Origin: Chloroflexota bacterium
Lineage (GTDB): Bacteria > Chloroflexota > Dehalococcoidia > SM23-28-2 > RBG-16-64-32
Direction: 5' to 3'
NCBI GenBank assembly: GCA_005880055.1
Contig: VBJS01000094.1
Span: 1-5,900, forward strand
DNA: 5,900 nucleotides
Shown one piece after another: positions 1-5,829 of the stretch; positions within the stretch are counted from its first letter, which is position 1; the number at the start of each line of letters is the position of its first letter. A model generated the notes under the pieces. It was not told the DNA's origin and searched no databases. It saw only the letters and a program-made list of their open reading frames with translations. Both the position numbers and the translations under genes were made by a program.

Positions 1-353
1 CGGAGGGGGCGCGGCCCGAGCTGATCAGCGGCCTGCAGGCGCTGGGCGCGGAGGTCGACGAGGTGGTCCTCTACCGTGCGGCAACGCCCGCCAAGGCGCC
101 CGCCGAGGCGTTGGAGATGCTGCGGCGGGGGGAGATCGATGTCGTGACGTTCACATCGAGTTCGACGGTGCGGAACTTGGCGGCGATGCTGGACGGCGAC
201 ATTGAGACGCTGCGGCGCCCGCTGATCGCGTGTATCGGGCCGATCACGGCACGCACGGCGGAGGAGCTGGGGCTGCGCGTGGACGTGGTGGCGGCGGAGC
301 ACACGGTAGAGGGGCTCCTTGGCGCGATTGAGGCAGAGCTGGCTCATGACTGA
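1..353 (+). CDS. hemD: Uroporphyrinogen-III synthase, C-terminal part (5' end outside window)
   Basis: HemD inverts ring D of hydroxymethylbilane and cyclises it to uroporphyrinogen III, the common precursor of haem, sirohaem and cobalamin, in the cytoplasm. The reading frame is open from base 3 to the TGA at 351-353, giving 116 residues, roughly the last 45% of a normal 250-residue HemD. Visible family signatures are a GARPEL-type turn at the left edge followed by a GAEVDEVVLYRA strand, then VVTFTSSSTVRNL (the FTSxSxV segment of the active-site cleft), IACIGPITARTAEELGL, and a closing helix after the EHTVEGLL segment. A GTG at 63 could be mistaken for a start, but it is an internal valine because the homologous frame continues to the left edge. 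The stop overlaps the next gene by 8 bases, and hemB and hemL lie downstream, which supports the call. The family is divergent in sequence; the call rests on these motifs plus context. Confidence 0.88.
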   Translation, partial: EGARPELISGLQALGAEVDEVVLYRAATPAKAPAEALEMLRRGEIDVVTFTSSSTVRNLAAMLDGDIETLRRPLIACIGPITARTAEELGLRVDVVAAEHTVEGLLGAIEAELAHD

Positions 354-900
354 CCGCTCGTCTCTCATTACTGCCGTCGACGCTCACTTTCTCGCGCCGG
401 AGGCGCTGGCGCGTGTGCGGCTGTTCTCTCGGCTCGGCCGAGACGTCGAAGGCTGGTTCAAGGGTGAGCTGGCGTACGTCTTCGACTCGCTAAGGCGAGA
501 GGGCGCGATCGGCGAGTGGCGCGCCAACGTGCCGTTGCGCGAGGATGGCCGCCAGCGCTGCGACTTCCGGATCGTCCTCAGCGGCGAGCCTCTCTGGCTC
601 GAGGTGAAGGCGCTGCCGCAGCGTAGCAGCAGCGGCGGGCGCGTGGACCCTGGCTTCTTCCTCCAGAAGGGCGGGCCCGGCGATGTAACGGAGGACCTCG
701 TGAAGCTGATGCGGGTGCCGGACGGAGAGTCTCTCGTCTTGCTGTTCGCCTACCCGCGGCCTGACCCGGCCGGCTGGTCCGAAATCATGTCGGCCTACGC
801 TCGGCGCATCACGCCGATCTCTTTCCGGGAGGAGAGTCGCCTCGACGATTATCCCGAGGAGCTCTACGTCTGCAAGCTGTCGCTTGAGGGAGGGTTCTGA
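346..900 (+). CDS. Uncharacterised protein with a PD-(D/E)XK nuclease-like core
   Basis: I do not recognise the family. The 184-residue protein has the pattern of a PD-(D/E)XK (restriction-endonuclease-like) fold: a helix carrying E41 (GWFKGELAYVFDSL), a strand with D73 (RCDFRIVL), a following strand with E86 and K88 (LWLEVKAL), a helix near 113-123 with K120, and a hydrophobic strand at 129-136 (SLVLLFAY). D73-x12-E86-x-K88 is the spacing expected of the catalytic core; catalytic activity is inference. There is no signal peptide or membrane segment, so it is probably cytoplasmic. I chose ATG 346, which overlaps the hemD stop by 8 bases and suggests translational coupling; the Shine-Dalgarno match there is weak (GAGG at 330-333). 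An in-frame TTG at 319 would add nine residues and cannot be excluded. It sits between hemD and hemB and is followed after 2 bases by a protease-like gene, so it is probably co-transcribed with the haem genes. It could instead be a non-catalytic member of the fold. Confidence 0.72.
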   Translation: MTDRSSLITAVDAHFLAPEALARVRLFSRLGRDVEGWFKGELAYVFDSLRREGAIGEWRANVPLREDGRQRCDFRIVLSGEPLWLEVKALPQRSSSGGRVDPGFFLQKGGPGDVTEDLVKLMRVPDGESLVLLFAYPRPDPAGWSEIMSAYARRITPISFREESRLDDYPEELYVCKLSLEGGF

Positions 901-902
901 AC

Positions 903-1277
903 ATGGGTCTCACTCACCTGGAGCTGGAAGTAGCGAGCCCAGCAAACCTCGATCGCTGGGAGAAAGTGGAATGCCTTGTGGACTCGGGTGCCGTTTACTC
1001 GGTCATCCCCGCGCCGCTCCTGGATGGGCTCGGGATTACGGCCATCGACGAGCAGGAATTCCGCCTTGCGGACGGCGGTGTCATTCGCAGACGCAAGGGT
1101 ATAGCCGCGTTCCGTTACGGCGAGCGAGTAGGTGGCGCGGACGTTATTTTCGGCGAGGCGGGAGACATGAGCCTGCTGGGTGCGTTCACATTGGAGGCAC
1201 TCGGGCTGTCCCTTGATCCGCTGCGGCGAGAACTGCGCGAGCTCCCGATGATCATCGCGTTACAGGAGGAGTCCTAG
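903..1277 (+). CDS. Retropepsin-like (clan AA) aspartic protease candidate, 124 residues
   Basis: This small protein resembles single-domain bacterial retropepsin-like proteases, which work as homodimers with each subunit giving one catalytic aspartate. The diagnostic segment is ECLVDSGAVYSVIP (residues 23-36): D27-S28-G29-A30 corresponds to the D-T/S-G-A active-site motif after a hydrophobic strand. LADGGVIRRRKGIAAF (55-70) fits the flap hairpin, and SLLGAFTLEALGLSLDP (90-106) fits the second hydrophobic-Gly motif followed by the helix typical of the family. There is no signal peptide. ATG 903 is preceded by a good Shine-Dalgarno site (GAGGGAGGG at 886-894), 8 bases away and inside the end of the upstream gene. 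The gene begins 2 bases after its neighbour's stop and ends 2 bases before hemB. Many bacterial relatives have no known substrate, so proteolysis is a family expectation. A role with the preceding nuclease-like protein is inference. Confidence 0.8.
   Translation: MGLTHLELEVASPANLDRWEKVECLVDSGAVYSVIPAPLLDGLGITAIDEQEFRLADGGVIRRRKGIAAFRYGERVGGADVIFGEAGDMSLLGAFTLEALGLSLDPLRRELRELPMIIALQEES
1264..1270 (+). promoter_or_regulatory. Shine-Dalgarno site of hemB inside the upstream gene
   Basis: AGGAGGA lies 9 bases before the hemB ATG at 1280 and is a near-perfect match to the anti-Shine-Dalgarno consensus. It overlaps the last codons of the aspartic protease gene, so hemB translation can be strong even though there is no room for a separate promoter between the genes. 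It supports ATG 1280 as the start. Confidence 0.85.
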
Positions 1278-1279
1278 TC

Positions 1280-2272
1280 ATGACCACGATTACTCGCACG
1301 CTGCCTGCCGCCTTCTCCCGCTTCCGCCGGCTGCGGCGCACGGCGGCGATACGCGCGCTGGTCCGCGAGACGCGGCTCTCGCCGAGGGATTTCGTGTACC
1401 CGCTGTTCGTTACGCACGGTGAGGGCGTCCGCGCGCCGATATCGCCGATGCCCGGGCAGTTCCAGATCTCGATCGACCAATTGCCGAAGGAGACGGAGGC
1501 GTTACGCTCGCTCGGCATTCCGGCCGTGTTGCTGTTCGGTCTTCCCGCCGAGAAGGACGAGCTTGGGTCAGAGGGTTATGCGCCGGACGGCATCGTCCAG
1601 GAGGCAGTGCGGGCGCTGAAGGCCGCGGCGCCGGATCTGGTTGTCATCACGGACGTCTGCCTGTGCGAATACACCTCTCATGGGCACTGTGGCGTCGTTA
1701 CGGTCGAGGGCGAGGTGGACAACGACGCGACGCTGCCGCTGCTCGCGCGGGCTGCTGTCTCGCATGCGGAGGCGGGGGCGGACATCGTGGCGCCCTCGGA
1801 CATGATGGACGGCCGTGTGGCGGCGATCCGGCCGGCGCTCGACGACGGCGGCCACGGCCAGACGCCGATTATGGCGTATGCCGCCAAGCAGGCCTCCGCC
1901 TTCTACGGCCCCTTCCGCGTCGCCGCCGATTCGGCGCCTCAGTTTGGCGACCGGCGGGGCTACCAAATGGACCCCGCGAACAGCCGTGAGGCGATGCGCG
2001 AGATCGAGGCGGACATCGAGGAGGGCGCGGATATCGTCATGGTGAAGCCGGCGCTCCCGAACCTCGACATCATCGCACGCGCCCGCGAACAGTTCGACTT
2101 GCCGTTGGCCGCTTACAACGTGAGCGGCGAGTACGCGATGGTGAAAGCGGCGGCCGCCGCCGGCTACCTGGACGAGCGCCTGACAACACTGGAAGTGCTG
2201 ACGGCGATCAAGCGCGCGGGCGCGGACATTATCATCAGCTATCACGCCAAAGAAGCTGCACGATGGATGTAG
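1280..2272 (+). CDS. hemB: Delta-aminolevulinic acid dehydratase (porphobilinogen synthase), zinc type
   Basis: HemB condenses two molecules of 5-aminolevulinate into porphobilinogen, the second committed step of tetrapyrrole synthesis, in the cytoplasm, usually as an octamer. At 330 residues the protein is full length. Both Schiff-base lysines are present: K203 in MAYAAKQASAFYGPFR and K256 in IVMVKPALPNLDII. The metal site reads DVCLCEYTSHGHCGV, with C127, C129 and C137 as the three cysteine ligands of zinc-dependent enzymes, unlike the aspartate-rich magnesium type. DRRGYQMDPAN (224-234) and the YNVSGEYAM segment (279-287) are further family blocks. The N-terminus (FRRLRRTAAIRALVRET) matches the usual arm of the protein. 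ATG 1280 has a strong Shine-Dalgarno site at 1264-1270 and lies 2 bases after the preceding stop, so it is almost certainly transcribed from further upstream. GC is very high (134 of 180 bases in three sampled 60-base lines). Nothing is missing. Confidence 0.98.
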   Translation: MTTITRTLPAAFSRFRRLRRTAAIRALVRETRLSPRDFVYPLFVTHGEGVRAPISPMPGQFQISIDQLPKETEALRSLGIPAVLLFGLPAEKDELGSEGYAPDGIVQEAVRALKAAAPDLVVITDVCLCEYTSHGHCGVVTVEGEVDNDATLPLLARAAVSHAEAGADIVAPSDMMDGRVAAIRPALDDGGHGQTPIMAYAAKQASAFYGPFRVAADSAPQFGDRRGYQMDPANSREAMREIEADIEEGADIVMVKPALPNLDIIARAREQFDLPLAAYNVSGEYAMVKAAAAAGYLDERLTTLEVLTAIKRAGADIIISYHAKEAARWM

Positions 2273-2285
2273 GTCCACAGATCGA

Positions 2286-2322
2286 CGCAGAGCCGCAGAT
2301 TCCCGCAGATTACTCGCAGATT
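2286..2322 (+). repeat. Left arm of an inverted array of CGCAGATT units
   Basis: Four copies of a CGCAGA(T/G)(T) unit occur at 2286, 2294, 2304 and 2315; three are exact CGCAGATT. Steps of 8, 10 and 11 bases make the array quasi-periodic at about one helical turn. It lies in the hemB-hemL gap. The opposite arm, in inverted orientation, is at 2415-2459. The best block pairs 2291-2311 with 2436-2456 at 19 of 21 positions. This looks like a short interspersed palindromic repeat or the remnant of a small non-autonomous element rather than a protein-coding or CRISPR structure. Confidence 0.75.
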
Positions 2323-2366
2323 GTCGTTGGTAAAACGAATGATCAAGACGCGGTGAACCAACTCGA

Positions 2367-3761
2367 ATGACGCCGGCGGAAGAACTAGGCCGAGACCCGG
2401 CCGAGCCTCAAATCAATTTGCGTTCATCTGCGCCAAATCTGCCGGCATCTGCGGCTGATCGCTCCCGCTCGCGCGCGCTGTTTGGGCGGGCTCAGGCGGT
2501 GATGACCGGCGGGGTCTCCTCTCCGGTGCGCGCCTTCCGCGCGGTGGGCGGGGAGCCGCCGGTGGTTGCCTATGGGCGGGGCGCTCAGGTGTTCGATGTG
2601 GATGGGAACGCGTACATCGATTACGTGACGGCTTACGGACCGCTGATCCTGGGCCACGCCCACCCCAAAGTTTCCGGCGTCATCGCGGCCGCTGCAGATC
2701 GAGGTACGGCTTATGGCGCGACAACCGAACTAGAGATCGAACTGGCAGAGCTGATTACGAGCGCGCTTCCATCAATCGAACTTGTGCGATTCGTGAACTC
2801 CGGGACCGAGGCGACGATGTCGGCGCTGAGGCTGGCGCGGGCCGCAACCGGCCGCGACAAGGTGTTGAAGTTCGAAGGCGGCTACCACGGTCACGCCGAC
2901 GGCCTGCTCGTCCAGGCGGGCTCCGGCCAGGCGACGCTCAGCCTGCCCGACAGTCCCGGCGTGCCAGCATCCTGGGCCGCGGACACGTTGCTGGCCCCAT
3001 ACAACGATTTGGAGGCGGTCCGGAGGACCTTTGAGAAGCACGGCAGCGAAGTGGCGGCCGTGATCGTGGAACCGGTAGCCGGAAATATGGGAGTGGTGCC
3101 GCCCGCGCAGGGGTTCCTGGCCGGACTGCGTTCCGTGACGCAGAAGCACGGCGGGCTGCTCATCTTCGATGAGGTGATCACCGGATTTCGGCTGTGTTAC
3201 GGCGGCGCCCAGAGGCTCTTCGGCGTTGAGCCCGATCTCACCTGCCTGGGCAAGATCATTGGCGGGGGGCTGCCTGTCGGCGCTTACGGCGGGAGGCGGG
3301 AGCTGATGGAAATGGTTGCCCCGATTGGGCCCGTCTACCAGGCAGGCACGCTCGCCGGCAACCCGCTGGCGATGGCGGCCGGTATTGTCAGCCTGAGCGA
3401 GTTACAAGATCCGACAGCGTATCAGCGGCTTGAGGTGAGCGCGATCTACCTGGAGGACGGCCTCCGCCGCTCTGCACAGCAAGCGGAGGTCCCGGTACAG
3501 ATTAACCGCGTCGGCTCAATGCTCACCCTCTTCTTCGCGGACTCGCCGGTGGTCGATTATGCCTGCGCGAAGCGCTCCGACACCAAACGCTACGCGAAGT
3601 TCTTCCATGCCATGCTGGAGCGGGGCGTCTTTCTTCCCCCATCGCAGTTCGAAGCTCTGTTCGTCTCGCTTGCCCATACTGATCCTGACATCGCCGTCAC
3701 CGTGGATGCGGCCGCCGAGGCGCTCGCCTCGTTAAGGAACAGCACTTCGACGGAGAACTAA
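2367..3761 (+). CDS. hemL: Glutamate-1-semialdehyde 2,1-aminomutase, with N-terminal extension
   Basis: HemL converts glutamate-1-semialdehyde to 5-aminolevulinate using pyridoxal phosphate, feeding HemB encoded just upstream. Class III aminotransferase features are all visible: GGVSSPVRAFRAVGGEPP (48-65), NSGTEATMSALRLARAATG (144-162), the GGYHGH turn (171-176), the cofactor aspartate D268 in IFDEVITGFR, the cofactor lysine K296 in LGKIIGGGLPVGAYGG, and QAGTLAGNP (325-333). The C-terminus (GVFLPPSQFEALFVS, then SLAHTDPDI) is normal. At 464 residues it is about 30 longer than the usual roughly 430, all of it at the N-terminus: the family normally begins close to the RSRALFGRAQ segment at residue 32. 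Codons 17-31 coincide exactly with the right arm of the inverted repeat. ATG 2367 is the only good in-frame start I see but has only a weak Shine-Dalgarno site (GGTGAA at 2352-2357); TTG 2418 is an alternative. It is probably co-transcribed with hemB across 94 bases. Confidence 0.97.
   Translation: MTPAEELGRDPAEPQINLRSSAPNLPASAADRSRSRALFGRAQAVMTGGVSSPVRAFRAVGGEPPVVAYGRGAQVFDVDGNAYIDYVTAYGPLILGHAHPKVSGVIAAAADRGTAYGATTELEIELAELITSALPSIELVRFVNSGTEATMSALRLARAATGRDKVLKFEGGYHGHADGLLVQAGSGQATLSLPDSPGVPASWAADTLLAPYNDLEAVRRTFEKHGSEVAAVIVEPVAGNMGVVPPAQGFLAGLRSVTQKHGGLLIFDEVITGFRLCYGGAQRLFGVEPDLTCLGKIIGGGLPVGAYGGRRELMEMVAPIGPVYQAGTLAGNPLAMAAGIVSLSELQDPTAYQRLEVSAIYLEDGLRRSAQQAEVPVQINRVGSMLTLFFADSPVVDYACAKRSDTKRYAKFFHAMLERGVFLPPSQFEALFVSLAHTDPDIAVTVDAAAEALASLRNSTSTEN
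2415..2459 (+). repeat. Right arm of the inverted repeat, inside the hemL 5' end
   Basis: Four degenerate AATCTGCG units start at about 2415, 2425, 2436 and 2446, reading as the reverse complement of the array at 2286-2322. The two arms enclose about 92 bases that include the hemL start codon. The arm fills codons 17-31 of hemL exactly in frame (N-L-R-S-S-A-P-N-L-P-A-S-A-A-D), a composition unlike the conserved protein that follows. Confidence 0.72.
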
Positions 3762-3762
3762 C

Positions 3763-3794
3763 CGGGGCGATTTCCGGCGCCCGATTGTTCCCCG
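3763..3794 (+). terminator. Weak hairpin after hemL, possible terminator
   Basis: Two bases after the hemL stop, GGGCG (3765-3769) can pair with CGCCC (3778-3782) around an 8-base loop, or CGGGG (3763-3767) with CCCCG (3790-3794) as an outer stem; the two share bases and cannot both form fully. There is no real T-tract, only GATTGTT. Its position between a gene end and a strong promoter is the main reason to suspect a transcription stop, and it may be chance. Confidence 0.25.
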
Positions 3795-3805
3795 TCAAAC
3801 AGTTA

Positions 3806-3834
3806 TTGTCAGGGCGACCCGTACTCGCTATACT
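3806..3834 (+). promoter_or_regulatory. Sigma-70-type promoter for dnaN
   Basis: TTGTCA (3806-3811, 5 of 6 to TTGACA) is separated by exactly 17 bases from TATACT (3829-3834, 5 of 6 to TATAAT). Transcription would begin near 3841, leaving a leader of about 34 bases before the dnaN ATG at 3875. The stretch is AT-rich compared with the flanking genes, as expected of a promoter. It implies that dnaN has its own start rather than depending on the haem operon. Confidence 0.75.
3813..3822 (+). repeat. 10-base direct repeat, copy 1 (promoter spacer)
   Basis: GGCGACCCGT lies between the -35 and -10 boxes of the dnaN promoter. An exact second copy begins 25 bases further on at 3838, so one copy sits just upstream of the -10 box and the other over the expected transcription start. 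This placement would suit binding sites for a repressor, but no regulator is identifiable from the motif. Confidence 0.55.
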
Positions 3835-3837
3835 ACT

Positions 3838-3847
3838 GGCGACCCGT
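3838..3847 (+). repeat. 10-base direct repeat, copy 2 (at expected transcription start)
   Basis: Exact second copy of GGCGACCCGT, 3 bases after the -10 box of the dnaN promoter and covering the likely start site near 3841. Copies of this length 25 bases apart in a 113-base gap are noteworthy but could reflect a small local duplication. Confidence 0.55.
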
Positions 3848-3874
3848 CCCGCAATTGTTTAAGTAGGTGAACTA

Positions 3875-5011
3875 ATGAAGGTATCTTCGCTCCAGGAAAA
3901 CCTTAACCGCGGCCTCTCGATCGTCGGCCGCGCGGTGCCGGTACGCAGCACGCTTCCGCAAGCGTCGCACGTGCTGCTGGCCAGCGATAACGGCCGGCTG
4001 AAGCTAGTGGCAACCGATCTTATGATCGCCTCCACGTGCTGGATCGGCGCTACCGTGGAAGAGGAAGGAGCCGTTACGGTCCCCGCCCGCCTGCTTACGG
4101 ATTTCGTCGCTACCCTCCCGAACGACCGCATTGATCTCACCCTCGGCGACCGCGGCCGGCAGCTCCACGTCCAGTGTGCGCGGAACGAGGCGACGATAGC
4201 CGGCATGGACGCCGCGGACTTTCCGCCGGTGCCGTCCGTCGATGACGGGTTCTCGCTGCGGCTCAACCCTCGCGAGTTTAAGCGGGCGGTATCGCAGGTA
4301 GAGTTCGCGGCAGCGGCGGACGACACGCGCCCGGTCCTGACAGGCATCCACACGCTGGCCGAGGGCCAAGAGCTGACGCTGGCGGCCGCCGACGGTTTCC
4401 GCCTGGCCGTACACAAGCTGCCCCTAAGCCAGGAAGTGCCCGAGCGGGTGGAGGTGATCGTCCCTGCCAGGGCTTTGCGAGAGGCTGTCAGACTGATCGG
4501 CGAGGACGAGGAACCGCTGGAGATGGCGTTCAACGGTGCTCGCTCACAGGTCCTCTTCAGGCTCAAGAGTGTCGAACTGGTTGCGACTCTAATCCAGGGC
4601 ACCTTTCCCAACTACAGTCAGCTGATCCCGCAGGCTTACCAGAGCCGCGCAACGATCGACATGCGTCAGTTCCTGCAGGAGACGCGGATCGCGGCGATCT
4701 TCGCGCGCGACGGCGCGGGGATCGTGCGTTTGCAGATGGAGCCGGGGCAAAACGGTACACCGGGCAAGATGACGATCTCCGCCCGCGCTGAGGAGGTGGG
4801 AGACCACCGGGGCGATATCGACGTGAAGCTGGAGGGAGAAGCGGCCAAGATCGCCTTCAACAGCAAGTACTTGCAGGATGTTTTGCAGGTACTGGACGCA
4901 GAAGCCGTGCACCTGGAGACGTCCAGCCCTTCCAGTCCGGGCGTCATCCGCCCCATCGGCACCGACGACAACTACGTACATGTCGTGATGCCGATGTTCG
5001 TGCAATGGTGA
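3875..5011 (+). CDS. dnaN: DNA polymerase III beta subunit (sliding clamp)
   Basis: The beta clamp is a ring-shaped homodimer that holds the replicative polymerase on DNA and docks many repair and replication proteins. The 378 residues match the usual 365-380 and three repeated clamp domains (about 1-122, 127-250 and 253-378). Recognisable blocks are MKVSSLQENLNRGLSIVGRAV at the N-terminus (compare the family's L...L..v.ravp), LLTDFVATLPND (73-84), AGMDAADFPPVP (109-120), DDTRPVLTGIH (149-159), AADGFRLAVHKL (171-182, the protein-docking pocket), GTFPNYSQLIP (242-252), FNSKYLQDVLQVL (328-340), VIRPI (357-361) and VMPM near the end. The C-terminus reads VMPMFVQW, where the common ending is close to VMPMRL. 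ATG 3875 has AGGTGA (3865-3870) 4 bases upstream and its own promoter. No dnaA or recF flanks it here, so it may be relocated from the origin region or be one of two copies. Confidence 0.97.
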   Translation: MKVSSLQENLNRGLSIVGRAVPVRSTLPQASHVLLASDNGRLKLVATDLMIASTCWIGATVEEEGAVTVPARLLTDFVATLPNDRIDLTLGDRGRQLHVQCARNEATIAGMDAADFPPVPSVDDGFSLRLNPREFKRAVSQVEFAAAADDTRPVLTGIHTLAEGQELTLAAADGFRLAVHKLPLSQEVPERVEVIVPARALREAVRLIGEDEEPLEMAFNGARSQVLFRLKSVELVATLIQGTFPNYSQLIPQAYQSRATIDMRQFLQETRIAAIFARDGAGIVRLQMEPGQNGTPGKMTISARAEEVGDHRGDIDVKLEGEAAKIAFNSKYLQDVLQVLDAEAVHLETSSPSSPGVIRPIGTDDNYVHVVMPMFVQW

Positions 5012-5032
5012 CCACCGCCGGGCACAGACGTT

Positions 5033-5038
5033 AGGGAG
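5033..5038 (+). promoter_or_regulatory. Shine-Dalgarno site deciding the start at 5044
   Basis: AGGGAG lies 5 bases before ATG 5044 in the 32-base gap after dnaN. It fixes this ATG as the start rather than the later internal methionines. No promoter or terminator is visible in the short gap, so readthrough from dnaN is likely. Confidence 0.7.
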
Positions 5039-5043
5039 CGTGC

Positions 5044-5829
5044 ATGTCGGTCTTTCCGGAGCCCCTCGTCTCGCCTACCGCGGAGCGTATCCTCGCTCAC
5101 ACCTACAAGTTCGTGCACGAGGAGTGGCAGCACCGGGCGCGGGACGAATCTCCCGATCAAGGATTCGAGAACCAGTTTCGTGGATATTGTGCTATGAACG
5201 GGGGTGGATGGGCCGTCTCCCAGACGAGAGAGATGCTCATGGGCCTGAGCCTATCCACAGCCTCGGGTGTCTCTCATGAGATAGACCTCACCGTTCGAAC
5301 GCAGAACTCGTTGGCGATATTCGAGCTTAAGAACAAGGCCGGCACTCCCTTCGATAAGAACGACGTCATCGTATTCTATGCAAAGGTACTGGATTATGTG
5401 TGCGCTAGTCCCGATCTTTGCCAGGGGGAGTTAAATTTGGTCGCACTTTCAACGACTGTCCCGGATATCCATGGCATCACGGCCTGTTTGGGACTTGGTA
5501 TTCACCCAATCGCGCCTGGTCTAAGGCCACTGCCCTATCTCCAAACGTACGGGCTGCGGATGGAACGAATGATGGCATCCGGTTTGCCTCTATCGAAGGA
5601 CTGCGTTGATCTGTTCGGAGACTTTAGTGCCGAACTGAACCAGCTGCTTATCGCCCTGCAGAACGTCTGGCCCTCGGCTAGGTGGGCCCGTCAGTCCGAA
5701 ACCGCATTGTTCGTAAAGAGGGTGCCGCCCATCGATTTGGATAATGTCCCATTCCGCCTGCTCTCCTTGAATAATTCGTTTGGCCAGCTGCTCTCTGGAT
5801 TCAAGGCAGCGGAGTCATCGCCTAGATGA
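5044..5829 (+). CDS. Uncharacterised protein with a PD-(D/E)XK nuclease-like domain
   Basis: I cannot name a family for this 261-residue protein, but its middle has a convincing PD-(D/E)XK core. An N-terminal helix carries E42 (GFENQFRGYCAM), D81 is in SHEIDLTVRT, and E94 and K96 are in SLAIFELKNKAG, giving D-x12-E-x-K. A helix follows (105-119, DVIVFYAKVLDYV), then a strand (130-137, LNLVALST). This fold is typical of restriction endonucleases and other DNA-processing or defence nucleases; cleavage activity is inferred. There is no signal peptide or membrane segment. Residues 175-261 show no motif I recognise. GC is much lower than in the haem genes: 89 of 180 bases in three sampled lines against 134 of 180 in hemB, which suggests later acquisition. 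The gene starts 32 bases after dnaN and overlaps the next gene by ATGA, indicating a coupled pair. Confidence 0.78.
   Translation: MSVFPEPLVSPTAERILAHTYKFVHEEWQHRARDESPDQGFENQFRGYCAMNGGGWAVSQTREMLMGLSLSTASGVSHEIDLTVRTQNSLAIFELKNKAGTPFDKNDVIVFYAKVLDYVCASPDLCQGELNLVALSTTVPDIHGITACLGLGIHPIAPGLRPLPYLQTYGLRMERMMASGLPLSKDCVDLFGDFSAELNQLLIALQNVWPSARWARQSETALFVKRVPPIDLDNVPFRLLSLNNSFGQLLSGFKAAESSPR

Noticed and set aside
319..345. TTG at 319 as an earlier start for the nuclease-like gene
   Set aside because: The extra nine residues come from within the hemD coding end, and ATG 346 gives a common short overlap; kept only as an alternative.
884..1216. A 110-codon + strand frame overlapping the aspartic protease gene
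   Set aside because: It is Gly/Arg/Pro-rich with no motif and lacks the good start spacing of the 903 frame, which has a recognisable DSGA protease signature.
1568..2278. A 236-codon open frame on the - strand opposite hemB
   Set aside because: It is Arg/His/Val-rich and mirrors hemB codon structure; hemB has all catalytic residues, so this is a shadow.
2286..2322. Possible CRISPR array
   Set aside because: Units are only about 8 bases with 0-3 bases between them and an inverted partner array; there are no spacers and no cas genes.
2326..2362. GTTGGT (2326-2331) pairing with ACCAAC (2357-2362) just before the hemL ATG
   Set aside because: Six pairs around a 25-base loop with no extension of the stem; too weak to call a regulatory hairpin.
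3859..4611. A 250-codon open frame on the - strand opposite dnaN
   Set aside because: It is Ser/Arg/Thr-rich low-complexity antisense of a clear dnaN, with no motif; long antisense frames are expected in GC-rich codons.
5040..5279. A 79-codon + strand frame inside the 5044-5829 gene
   Set aside because: It is an alternative frame with no motif, while the 5044 frame has a good Shine-Dalgarno site and a nuclease core.
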